A DNA stretch of 64,000 nt from Candidatus Krumholzibacteriota bacterium (GTDB lineage Bacteria; Krumholzibacteriota; Krumholzibacteriia; Krumholzibacteriales; Krumholzibacteriaceae): assembly GCA_030609325.1 (NCBI GenBank), contig JAUWCL010000001.1:66208-130207 (forward strand). Reading direction: 5' to 3'. The position numbers and the translations under genes are program-made. Every line of letters begins with the position of its first letter. Positions within the stretch are counted from its first letter, which is position 1. Positions 30,625 to 38,482 of this stretch are shown here, in pieces. The notes below the pieces were generated by a model. The model ran no database searches. It had not been told where the DNA came from and worked only from the letters and a program-made list of their open reading frames with translations.

Positions 30625-31358
30625 TATTTCTTCTTTTCCCTCGGAATCCTTCCCACAGGCATTACGTACAGTGGCACTTCCTCCCCGGTCATGCCGATCA
30701 GCTTCTTCAGCGAATCGTCTGTGAAAGCGCCGATGGCGCAGGTGCCGAGCCCGAGCGATCCGCACTGGAGGTAGACGTTCTGAGCCGAGTGGCCGAGGTC
30801 CATACAGACGTACCTGTCCCTGCCTCGCTCCCCGTACTTCTCCGTGCATCTCTCGTAGACGGCAGACCAGACGATCGAGATCGGCGCCTCGCCTGCGAAT
30901 TTCTGGCTGAGGCACGCGGCCTGCAGGTCGATTCGGACGTCGCCGTCGGCAAGCCTGTGGATCACGTGGCCTTCGGGGACATACCAGTAGACCCCGGGCA
31001 GGAGACCCTTCACATTCCCGGCGACGAGATATATCTCAAGCGGATAGCGGGCCCCGGCCGACGGAGCGGTCTTGAATCCCCCGCGTATGAAATCTGGCAG
31101 CCCCTCCTTCGTGTACGTGATCCCGTACGCGGCCCAGAGAAGCTGGGACACCTCTTCCAGGGTGACAGGATCATCGGTGTATTTCCTGACCGATCTTCGC
31201 TCCCGGAGGACCTTCTCTATCGAGAACTCGCTATCGAGAATCGGCCCGGGCAGCTCTATCGTCGCTATCGCCTTGTGCTCGAGCGACAGATTGCCGCTCC
31301 AAGCGGAAGCCGGCAGCAGGATGCAGATCGTCAGCAGCAGTATCGTCAAATATCTCAT
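30624..31358 (-). CDS. Exported SagB-type nitroreductase-family protein
   Basis: Signal peptide MRYLTILLLTICILLPASAWS; RRSVRKYTDDPVTLEEVSQLLWAAYGIT...TAPSAGARYPLEIYLV...GLGTCAIGAF. Confidence 0.85.
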   Translation of the reverse strand: MRYLTILLLTICILLPASAWSGNLSLEHKAIATIELPGPILDSEFSIEKVLRERRSVRKYTDDPVTLEEVSQLLWAAYGITYTKEGLPDFIRGGFKTAPSAGARYPLEIYLVAGNVKGLLPGVYWYVPEGHVIHRLADGDVRIDLQAACLSQKFAGEAPISIVWSAVYERCTEKYGERGRDRYVCMDLGHSAQNVYLQCGSLGLGTCAIGAFTDDSLKKLIGMTGEEVPLYVMPVGRIPREKKK

Positions 31359-31397
31359 CGAGATTTCCTTTTCATGTTCAAAGACACGCAAGTGAGA

Positions 31398-31604
31398 TTA
31401 ACCTTTGTCGGAGGTATATTCAAGTATATCCCCGGGCCGGTCGACATACCAGACCAGGGACTCGCCCGGCAATATCATGGCCGCCGGATACTGATCCGCG
31501 GCCATCCGGCCGGTGAAGAGGATGTTGCTGAGGACATCGGCCTTTGAATCTCCCGAGACGAGGAAGAAGACGTTTCTCGCCGCGTTGAGAACAGGCAGGG
31601 TCAT
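31398..31604 (-). pseudogene. 6-phosphogluconolactonase remnant (C-terminal segment)
   Basis: MTLPVLNAARNVFFLVSGDSKADVLSNILF...YPAAMILPGESLVWYVDRPG matches the conserved Pgl/DevB C-terminal block; upstream two-thirds missing. Confidence 0.7.
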
Positions 31605-31718
31605 GCCAACTTCACATGCTGACGGGGTTCATGCCGGGAAAGCGTATATGATCCCGTAAATAGAGAAGGGCGACCGACAGTCAGCCGCCCCGTGATATCA
31701 AATACTGGCGCGCAGGCT

Positions 31719-31895
31719 CTAGAAATCGAACGGGTAGATGGTCTTGCGCTTGTTGCCCTTCGCCCTCTCGGCGGCGGCCTTGACCATCTCGGCGATCTGC
31801 GCGTTAAGGGCGTCGGCCGCGTCCCCGCTCATCCTGAGGCCGTGCTTTTTAGCCAGTTCCTTAATCCTCGATGCGTAAACGTAAGTCTCTGCCAT
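31719..31895 (-). CDS. Small single histone-fold protein (bacterial histone-like)
   Basis: 58 aa MAETYVYASRIKELAKKHGLRMSGDAADALNAQIAEMVKAAAERAKGNKRKTIYPFDF; strong RBS AGAAGGAGGGATAAG-ATG; terminal RAKGNKRKTIxPxD matches the R-T/D signature of histone folds. Not in the supplied ORF list (below length cutoff). Confidence 0.8.
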   Translation of the reverse strand: MAETYVYASRIKELAKKHGLRMSGDAADALNAQIAEMVKAAAERAKGNKRKTIYPFDF

Positions 31896-31963
31896 CTTAT
31901 CCCTCCTTCTTTCTGTCGTTTGACAGGCTTCGAGACGAGTTGCTTACCTTTTAACCTGAACGA

Positions 31964-31993
31964 AGCCTAAACTGCTTCCATTTACCTTGTCAA
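31964..31993 (-). promoter_or_regulatory. Putative sigma-70-like promoter of the histone-like gene
   Basis: Minus strand TTGACA (31993-31988), 18 bp, TAGGCT (31969-31964). Confidence 0.4.
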
Positions 31994-31995
31994 CT

Positions 31996-32691
31996 TCATT
32001 TGTCGTTTTTTTTGAGGATTATTCTCGCGTCGGCGATGACGCATCTTTCCTCCGTACAGAGCACCGGATTGAGATCGACCGACTCGACGAGGTTCGCCAT
32101 CTCGACGATCAGGCTGGAGAAACCTGCTATCAATTTCTTCAGTTTCTCCATGTCCACTCCCGCCGATCCGCGGTAGCCGCGCAGGATGCTGATTGCCGCG
32201 ATGTCGTCGAGCATCAAGCCGACTTCCTTTTCCTCGATCGGAGCCATCCTTATCGCCGTGTCCCTGTAGATCTCTACTCCGACTCCACCCATCCCGGCGA
32301 GGACAACCGGCCCGAACTGCCCGTCGATCTTGCCGCCTATTATCATCTCGATCCCGGGCAGCATCTCCTCGACAAGAACGCCTTCGAACCCATCGATATT
32401 GCTCAGGCGAGCGAACACCTCCCGCATCGCTCCGGGGCCGTCGATCCCCACGGCGACGCCCCCGGCGTCCGACTTGTGTATGACATCGGGCGAGATGACC
32501 TTCGCCACAACGGGCCATCCGATGCGCTCTCCCGCCGCTACGGCCTCGTCTTCCGAGCATACCCGCTCCGAGACGGGAACGTCGAATCCGGCATCGGCGA
32601 AGAGGCGTTTCGCATCGGGCTCAAGGACCCAGCCTCGTTTCTTCGATTCCTCAAGGACAGCGGCAGCCGTTTCGCTCAGCATGGCCCGCAC
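31996..32691 (-). CDS. ADP-forming acyl/acetyl-CoA synthetase, beta (ATP-grasp) subunit
   Basis: GWPVVAKVISPDVIHKSDAGGVAVGI...GVLVEEMLPGIEMIIGGKIDGQFGPVVLAGMGGVGVEIY. Confidence 0.92.
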   Translation of the reverse strand: MRAMLSETAAAVLEESKKRGWVLEPDAKRLFADAGFDVPVSERVCSEDEAVAAGERIGWPVVAKVISPDVIHKSDAGGVAVGIDGPGAMREVFARLSNIDGFEGVLVEEMLPGIEMIIGGKIDGQFGPVVLAGMGGVGVEIYRDTAIRMAPIEEKEVGLMLDDIAAISILRGYRGSAGVDMEKLKKLIAGFSSLIVEMANLVESVDLNPVLCTEERCVIADARIILKKNDK

Positions 32692-34043
32692 CTCTTCATA
32701 GCCTCTACCATCATAATCGCCCCCTCGATAGAGTCCGAGACGGGAACGTTGTTGAGTTGGAATCCCTCGATGATCATCCTGTACTTTTCGACGTGCGGGA
32801 CATACGCCACGATCGGCTTCCCCTCCTCCCGGTAGATCTGGCTGAGTCTCGCGCCTACGTCCGATGTGACCTCGGGTATGTAGGGAAGCAGGAGCATGAT
32901 CACGCAGTCTATGTCGGGAAGCCTGCTCAGCTCACCGGCCGCGATGACGAAATCATCGTCCCGGGCACTTCCGGTAAGGTCGATCGGGTTGCCCAGCGAG
33001 GCGATCGACTGAACACTCCCGGAGAGACGCCCGCGTATCCTCTCCTGTACCTCTTCGGAGAACTGCGGCACGACGAGTCCCGACGCCTCGCACGTGTCGA
33101 CCGCCACGGCGCCGTGCCCTCCGCTCGCCGTCACGATGCCTACCCTGCCGTCGATCCCCTTGGGATAGCAGCTCAGCGATTCGCAGAACGAGACCATCTC
33201 GTACTCGTCCTTCGCCTCGACGATACCGAACTGACGCATCGCGGATGAAAAAACGGCGTAGTCCCCCGCTATCGAGGCGGTGTGGCTCGACACGGCACGG
33301 CTTCCCCCGGTGCTCTTGCCGGCCTTCATGATGATCACCGGCTTGGGGCTCCTGCCGGCCGCAGTCACGAACTCCCTCCCCTCGCCCGGACCGAATCCCT
33401 CGACATAGAAAGCGATCACATCTGTATCTTCATCCCTCGCGAGGTAGTTGAGCAGCTCGAGCTCCCCGACGGCAATCTTGTTGCCGATGCTTACCGCCCT
33501 CGAGAGCCCGATCCCCTGCCCGGCGAACTTGACCATCTGGTCGACGAGTATCCCGCCGCTCTGGCTGACGATGGCCACGTTCCCCGACTCGGGCCTGACC
33601 ATCCTCTCGCTCGGCAGGAAGAGGGAGTCGACCTTACCCGAGGAATAGACCCCGAGACAGTTGGGACCGATCACGGGAAAATCAGCCTCGGCGGCGATCT
33701 CTTCGAACTGCCGCCTCAGGTCGTACCTCCCAGTCTCGGCAAACCCGCCCGATATTACGGCGGCACCGCCGACCCAGCTGTCGATGCATTCCCTCAGAAC
33801 GCCGGGAACGTACTCGGCCCGCACAGCGATCATCGCCAGGTCGATCTTCTCGGGGATTTCCTTGATCGACGTGTAGATCTTTTCCTTGTGGTACGTCCCG
33901 CCCTTCGGGTTCACGCCGTACACCTTCACCGGGTAGCGGAAGTAGTTCTTGTTGTAGATGATGTTGGCCGGATGACGCTCGTTGCTCAGCGACAGTCCGA
34001 CGACCGCCATCGTCTTCGGCTCGAAAAGGGCCCTGAAATCCAA
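32676..34043 (-). CDS. ADP-forming acyl/acetyl-CoA synthetase, alpha (CoA-binding) subunit
   Basis: VVGLSLSNERHPANIIYNKN...GPNCLGVYSSG...VAIVSQSGGILVDQM...SHTASIAGDYAVFSSAMRQ. Confidence 0.93.
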   Translation of the reverse strand: MDFRALFEPKTMAVVGLSLSNERHPANIIYNKNYFRYPVKVYGVNPKGGTYHKEKIYTSIKEIPEKIDLAMIAVRAEYVPGVLRECIDSWVGGAAVISGGFAETGRYDLRRQFEEIAAEADFPVIGPNCLGVYSSGKVDSLFLPSERMVRPESGNVAIVSQSGGILVDQMVKFAGQGIGLSRAVSIGNKIAVGELELLNYLARDEDTDVIAFYVEGFGPGEGREFVTAAGRSPKPVIIMKAGKSTGGSRAVSSHTASIAGDYAVFSSAMRQFGIVEAKDEYEMVSFCESLSCYPKGIDGRVGIVTASGGHGAVAVDTCEASGLVVPQFSEEVQERIRGRLSGSVQSIASLGNPIDLTGSARDDDFVIAAGELSRLPDIDCVIMLLLPYIPEVTSDVGARLSQIYREEGKPIVAYVPHVEKYRMIIEGFQLNNVPVSDSIEGAIMMVEAMKRCGPC

Positions 34044-34105
34044 GAGTCCTCCCTGTGCATGCGCTTTGCGTCAAAAGTATATCCTGCAACAGTGCCGCCG
34101 CGGTG

Positions 34106-35458
34106 TCAAGTGCCGAGCGTGATCCTGCCGCTCTCGACTTCCTTGATCTCCCGCCTTGCCTTCTCCTCGTCGAAAAAGTAAAGCAGGATGCCGCCCGCTA
34201 TGAACATGATCGCGACCGAGGTGATGCCGAGCCTCGTTGCCATCTCCGCGCCGGCACCGAGGGATCTCAGCACCAGACCGGTAGTGCCGATGAGCACCGG
34301 GCCCATCACCGCGGCGAATTTGCCGATCATGTTGTAGAATCCGAAATACCTTGCCGATTTCTCCTCCGGGACGATTCCGGCGAAGAGCGAACGGCTCAGC
34401 GCCTGGATGCCTCCCTGGACGAGACCGACCGAGACGGCGAGGACGTAGAACTCCTCGCGGCTGTCCATCAGCGCCGCCCAGACCGTTACGAAAAGATAGA
34501 CCCCTATCGCGATGAATATCGCCCTGCGCGCCCCTATCCTCGCACCGATCCTCCCGAACGCGATCGCCGACGGGAACCCTACGAACTGCGTCACGAGAAG
34601 AGCCACTATCAGATCGTTGCGCTCGAGGCCGATCGACATTCCATAGTCGACTGCCATCCTCACGATAGTATCGACCCCGTCGATGTACAGCCAGTACGCG
34701 ACGAGAAAGAGGGAGACCGTCCGGAGCCGCCTTATCGCCCTGAAGGTGCCTGCCAGTTCCCTCATCCCGCCCGCCACCATCCTGCCGATGCCCAGTGTCC
34801 GTTCGGAGCGTTTCTCCCTGACGAAAAGGATCAGGGGAATTGTAAAGACCACCCACCAGGCTCCCACAGTGAGGAACGAGTACCTGACCGCCTCCTCCGG
34901 CCCGGCGAGACCGAAGGCAGCCGGGCGCAGCGTCATCGCGACATTGAGTGCGAGGAGAAGGCCGCCGCCGAGATATCCGAGTGCGTAGCCGAGTGCCGAT
35001 ACCCTCTCCCTCTGTTTCGGCCCGGCCACCGACACGAGCAGGGAATCGTTGAAGACGATGCTTCCGCTGAACCCGATCGACGCAAGGACAAAGACGAGGA
35101 TCGCAGCCTTCCAGTCCCCCCGGGAGACCATCCAGAGAGACGCGGTCATCAGGGCCCCCATGAAGGCGAAGAACACGAGGAACTTCTTCCTCGCCGAGCC
35201 GCAATCGGCAATGGCGCCGAGAACCGGCGCGAGCAGGGCTACCGCTATCCCGGCGAACGAGTTCGCAAGCCCCAGCCTGGCCGTCGTGACCGTCGTGTCG
35301 GCTCCAGCGCTCCAGTACTCGTTAAAAAATACGGGGAAAAATCCAGCCATCACCGTCGTGGCGAAGGCGGAGTTGGCCCAGTCGTACATAGCCCAGGAGA
35401 ATATCGCCCTCCTTCCGGTGCCCTTTCCCGTGTCTGTCCCGGAACCCGTGTCAGCCAT
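34106..35458 (-). CDS. MFS transporter, UMF1/Atg22-like
   Basis: RAIFSWAMYDWANSAFATTVMAGFFPVFF; 12 TM; QGGIQALSRSLFAGIVPEEKSARYFGFYNM. Confidence 0.92.
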   Translation of the reverse strand: MADTGSGTDTGKGTGRRAIFSWAMYDWANSAFATTVMAGFFPVFFNEYWSAGADTTVTTARLGLANSFAGIAVALLAPVLGAIADCGSARKKFLVFFAFMGALMTASLWMVSRGDWKAAILVFVLASIGFSGSIVFNDSLLVSVAGPKQRERVSALGYALGYLGGGLLLALNVAMTLRPAAFGLAGPEEAVRYSFLTVGAWWVVFTIPLILFVREKRSERTLGIGRMVAGGMRELAGTFRAIRRLRTVSLFLVAYWLYIDGVDTIVRMAVDYGMSIGLERNDLIVALLVTQFVGFPSAIAFGRIGARIGARRAIFIAIGVYLFVTVWAALMDSREEFYVLAVSVGLVQGGIQALSRSLFAGIVPEEKSARYFGFYNMIGKFAAVMGPVLIGTTGLVLRSLGAGAEMATRLGITSVAIMFIAGGILLYFFDEEKARREIKEVESGRITLGT

Positions 35459-35597
35459 GCTCCCACCATCCGTTTGTCTCTCGAGAGCCGATTCTATACG
35501 ATGTATACAGGGGATGAACAGGATTCTCGCCAGGTTTCACATTTACTTTGGAGCATATTTCAGACGATATTCGTATAATCATACGTATATCGTAAAC

Positions 35598-35684
35598 GAC
35601 CTCAAGCGGATCGTGGTCGAGGAGATCGACTTCGACGCCGAGATCCCCGATCACATCTTCACGAGGGCGTCGCTGAGGAAATAG
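35598..35684 (+). pseudogene. Possible C-terminal tail of a LolA/outer-membrane lipoprotein-sorting-like protein
   Basis: DLKRIVVEEIDFDAEIPDHIFTRASLRK*; only 28 residues, so weak. Confidence 0.25.
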
Positions 35685-35928
35685 GCAGGATTATTCTTGC
35701 ATGGTAGTCGTTTGCGGGGTAGACTCTCCGAAATGTTGAATCCGGTCCGGCAGCATCGTTATAGCCTTCCTTCCAGACCTGGAAGTAGACAGACACGTCA
35801 CTTCCTTAAGTAACTGTGAACTCATGCGTCGGCCATACGTTCCCGGACCAGCCGACAGCTGCCTGGGAGGCACCTGAAAGAGCCATCAAGGCGGCTGCGG
35901 CAAGGATGAACGTTAGCACCTTCTTCAT
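35659..35928 (-). pseudogene. Secreted protein with in-frame nonsense codon
   Basis: RBS GGAGGACAAT-ATG; MKKVLTFILAAAALMALSGASQAAVGWSGNVWPTHEFTVT*GSDVSVYFQVWKEGYNDAAGP...; reading frame stays coding-like through TAA at 35806-35808. Confidence 0.6.
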
Positions 35929-36220
35929 ATTGTCCTCCTCCGGCAAGTATGCCGTTGAGACTAACAACTGAACGTGGATTTAGAACGTGTACCTGTACCG
36001 ACCCCTTTATGGAACTCCACAGGGGAATCGGACAAACGATGTTATACCATAAACTTGCGAATAAGTCAATAGGTAAGAACGGTTCTTAATTGGGCTGGCG
36101 GCACATCGGGCCGCTTCTTTTCATGGAATCGTTCGCGGCTTCGCTTGTAGAATCTATTATGGGCCTGGATAAGCCGTTATAATTGTGATGACTTCCTGTT
36201 TGGCCAATGCCTGGAGGGAA

Positions 36221-37465
36221 ATGATGAAACATGTATTGCGATCCGCTTCCCTGTTCTTTTTTATCCTGTTCGGCCTTACCCAGTCGTTCGCGTGCGCCGG
36301 AACGAACGAAAGCGGGACGGATCCCGCGAGCACGGATGCACTGGCCGAAGGCTACAACCGTTTCGGTGTCGAACTCTTCACACGTGAAGCAACCGGCGGC
36401 GAGGGGAACAACGTGTTCGTCTCCCCCGTCAGCGTGGCTCTCTGCCTCGGCATGGCATACAACGGCGCAGGCGGCACTACCGCCTCGGAGATGGCCCTCC
36501 TTCTCGGCGCCGGGTCCATGGACCTGGGCGCTTACAACGGGGCGAACGGGCTGCTCGTCGACCAACTGTCCGAGACGGGTACGGGTATCACCCTGTCTAT
36601 CGCCAACTCGCTATGGCTCAGGAAGGACTTCCCCTTCAGGAAAGAATTCATAAGAAGGAACGAGAAGCATTTCGGCGCCGGCGTCTACCAGCTCGAGACG
36701 GAGAAGGAGATCAACAGATGGGTCGAGGAGCGGACGGAGGGGATGATCCCCTCTATCATCGATTCGGTAGATCCGGCCGACGTCGCGATTCTCGTCAACG
36801 CGATCTACTTCAAGGGCGAATGGACGATCGAATTCGACGAGGATCTCACGGAAGACAAGTCTTTCCAGTCTTCGAAAGGCGAGAAGAAAATCCCCATGAT
36901 GAAACGCTCCGGAGAGCTCGACTGTCACGAGAACGAGCTCTTCCAGGTTGTGAGGCTTCCCTACGGTAAAGGCGCATCCGATGACGGGCCCTCCGGAAGC
37001 GGGACCTCGATGTACGTCTTCCTCCCCTCCGGGGAAAACACGCTCTCCGACCTTACCGGAAAACTTACGCTCGAAGACTGGAAAACGTGGACCGGCGCCC
37101 TTGCGGAGCGCGACGGCACGATCGAGATGCCGCGATTCAAGGCGGAGTATTTCTCGAGACTCAACGGCACACTCTCGGACATGGGGATGAAGGAGGCCTT
37201 CAGACGCAGCGCCGATTTCTCGAACCTGTGCGAGTGCAGGCCCGGCGACGTGTACATCAGCGACGTCTACCACAAGGCGGTGGTGGAAGTGAACGAGAAG
37301 GGCACCGAGGCCGCCGCCGCGACGGCTGTCAAGATACGGCTCACATCGGCGATGCCCGTCGTGGAGCCATTCCACATGGTAGTCGACAGGCCCTTCCTCA
37401 TAGCGATCGTCGATGACGAGACTGGACTGATACTGTTCATGGGTGCGATCAGCGATCCCGAGTAG
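36221..37465 (+). CDS. Exported serpin (serine protease inhibitor family)
   Basis: NVFVSPVSVALCLGMAYNGAGGTTASEM; LVNAIYFKGEWTIEFDE; hinge EVNEKGTEAAAATAV; C-terminal DRPFLIAIVDDETGLILFMGAISDP. Confidence 0.94.
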   Translation: MMKHVLRSASLFFFILFGLTQSFACAGTNESGTDPASTDALAEGYNRFGVELFTREATGGEGNNVFVSPVSVALCLGMAYNGAGGTTASEMALLLGAGSMDLGAYNGANGLLVDQLSETGTGITLSIANSLWLRKDFPFRKEFIRRNEKHFGAGVYQLETEKEINRWVEERTEGMIPSIIDSVDPADVAILVNAIYFKGEWTIEFDEDLTEDKSFQSSKGEKKIPMMKRSGELDCHENELFQVVRLPYGKGASDDGPSGSGTSMYVFLPSGENTLSDLTGKLTLEDWKTWTGALAERDGTIEMPRFKAEYFSRLNGTLSDMGMKEAFRRSADFSNLCECRPGDVYISDVYHKAVVEVNEKGTEAAAATAVKIRLTSAMPVVEPFHMVVDRPFLIAIVDDETGLILFMGAISDPE

Positions 37466-37474
37466 GCTGCAGCG

Positions 37475-38482
37475 TTACCAGTCCCCGATGTCGGCATCGA
37501 GAACGACGCGGTAGAGCTCGCGCATTAGATCGTCGAGGCCCCCGCGTGCAAGGGCCGAGATGATATGTACCCTCTCTTCCCCCACCGGATGAAATTCGAT
37601 CTCGTCCGGTCCGCCGGGAAGAAGATCCACCTTGTTGAGAGCAACGAAGCGGGGCCTTTCGAGCAGCGCGTCGCTGTACTGTCCCAGTTCGGAGATGAGC
37701 TGGCTGTAGGCATCCCCTGGAGACACCTCCTGCGATGCGGCATCGATGATGAAGCAGAGTACCCTGCACCTCTCGACGTGGCGTAGGAACTCGAGGCCGA
37801 GCCCCCTGCCTTCGTGCGCTCCCTCTATCAGTCCGGGGATGTCGACCATGCAGAACGAGGCGGCCTCGTCGATCTTCACTATCCCGAGGTTTGGGGTGGT
37901 AGTGGAAAATGGATACTCGGCAACGACCGGATTCGCCTCGCTGACCGAACGCAGCAGTGTCGATTTACCCGCGTTCGGAAGTCCGACGAGACCGACGTCC
38001 GCGATGAGCTTGAGCGTCAGGCGCAGGTTTCTTTCCGCGCCCGGCGTACCCGGCACTGCCCTTCGCGGAGCCTGGTCGGTCGCGCTCCTGAAGTGCCAGT
38101 TTCCCTTGCCTCCCTTCCCCCCCGTTACAACCGTGATCTCATCGTAATCATTCGTCAGGTCAATAACGGTCTCACCCGTATCGATATCCTCTATGAGCGT
38201 TCCGGGCGGCACCTTGATTACCACCGGCGGGGCACTCTTCCCGGTCTTCCTCGCGCCCTCTCCGGGCCTGCCGTTCTTCGCCGCGTATTCCTTCCTGTAC
38301 CTCAGATCGAGCAGGGTCCTCATCTGCGGCTGGACCCTGATGACGACGTCGCCTCCCCCGCCGCCGTCCCCACCGTCGGGCCCTCCGCGGGGGACGAACT
38401 TCTCCCTCCTGAAGGAGACGCACCCGTTCCCCCCGTTTCCCGACCTCACGCGGAGCTCCACCCTGTCAATGAACATCGTCAT
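37475..38482 (-). CDS. obg: GTPase Obg/CgtA
   Basis: Gly-rich Obg fold; GLPNAGKSTLLRSVS; DIPGLIEGAHEGRGLG. Confidence 0.97.
   Translation of the reverse strand: MTMFIDRVELRVRSGNGGNGCVSFRREKFVPRGGPDGGDGGGGGDVVIRVQPQMRTLLDLRYRKEYAAKNGRPGEGARKTGKSAPPVVIKVPPGTLIEDIDTGETVIDLTNDYDEITVVTGGKGGKGNWHFRSATDQAPRRAVPGTPGAERNLRLTLKLIADVGLVGLPNAGKSTLLRSVSEANPVVAEYPFSTTTPNLGIVKIDEAASFCMVDIPGLIEGAHEGRGLGLEFLRHVERCRVLCFIIDAASQEVSPGDAYSQLISELGQYSDALLERPRFVALNKVDLLPGGPDEIEFHPVGEERVHIISALARGGLDDLMRELYRVVLDADIGDW

Noticed and set aside
34055-35578. 507-aa plus-strand ORF opposite the MFS gene
   Set aside because: Antisense shadow of a 12-TM protein; highly charged translation.
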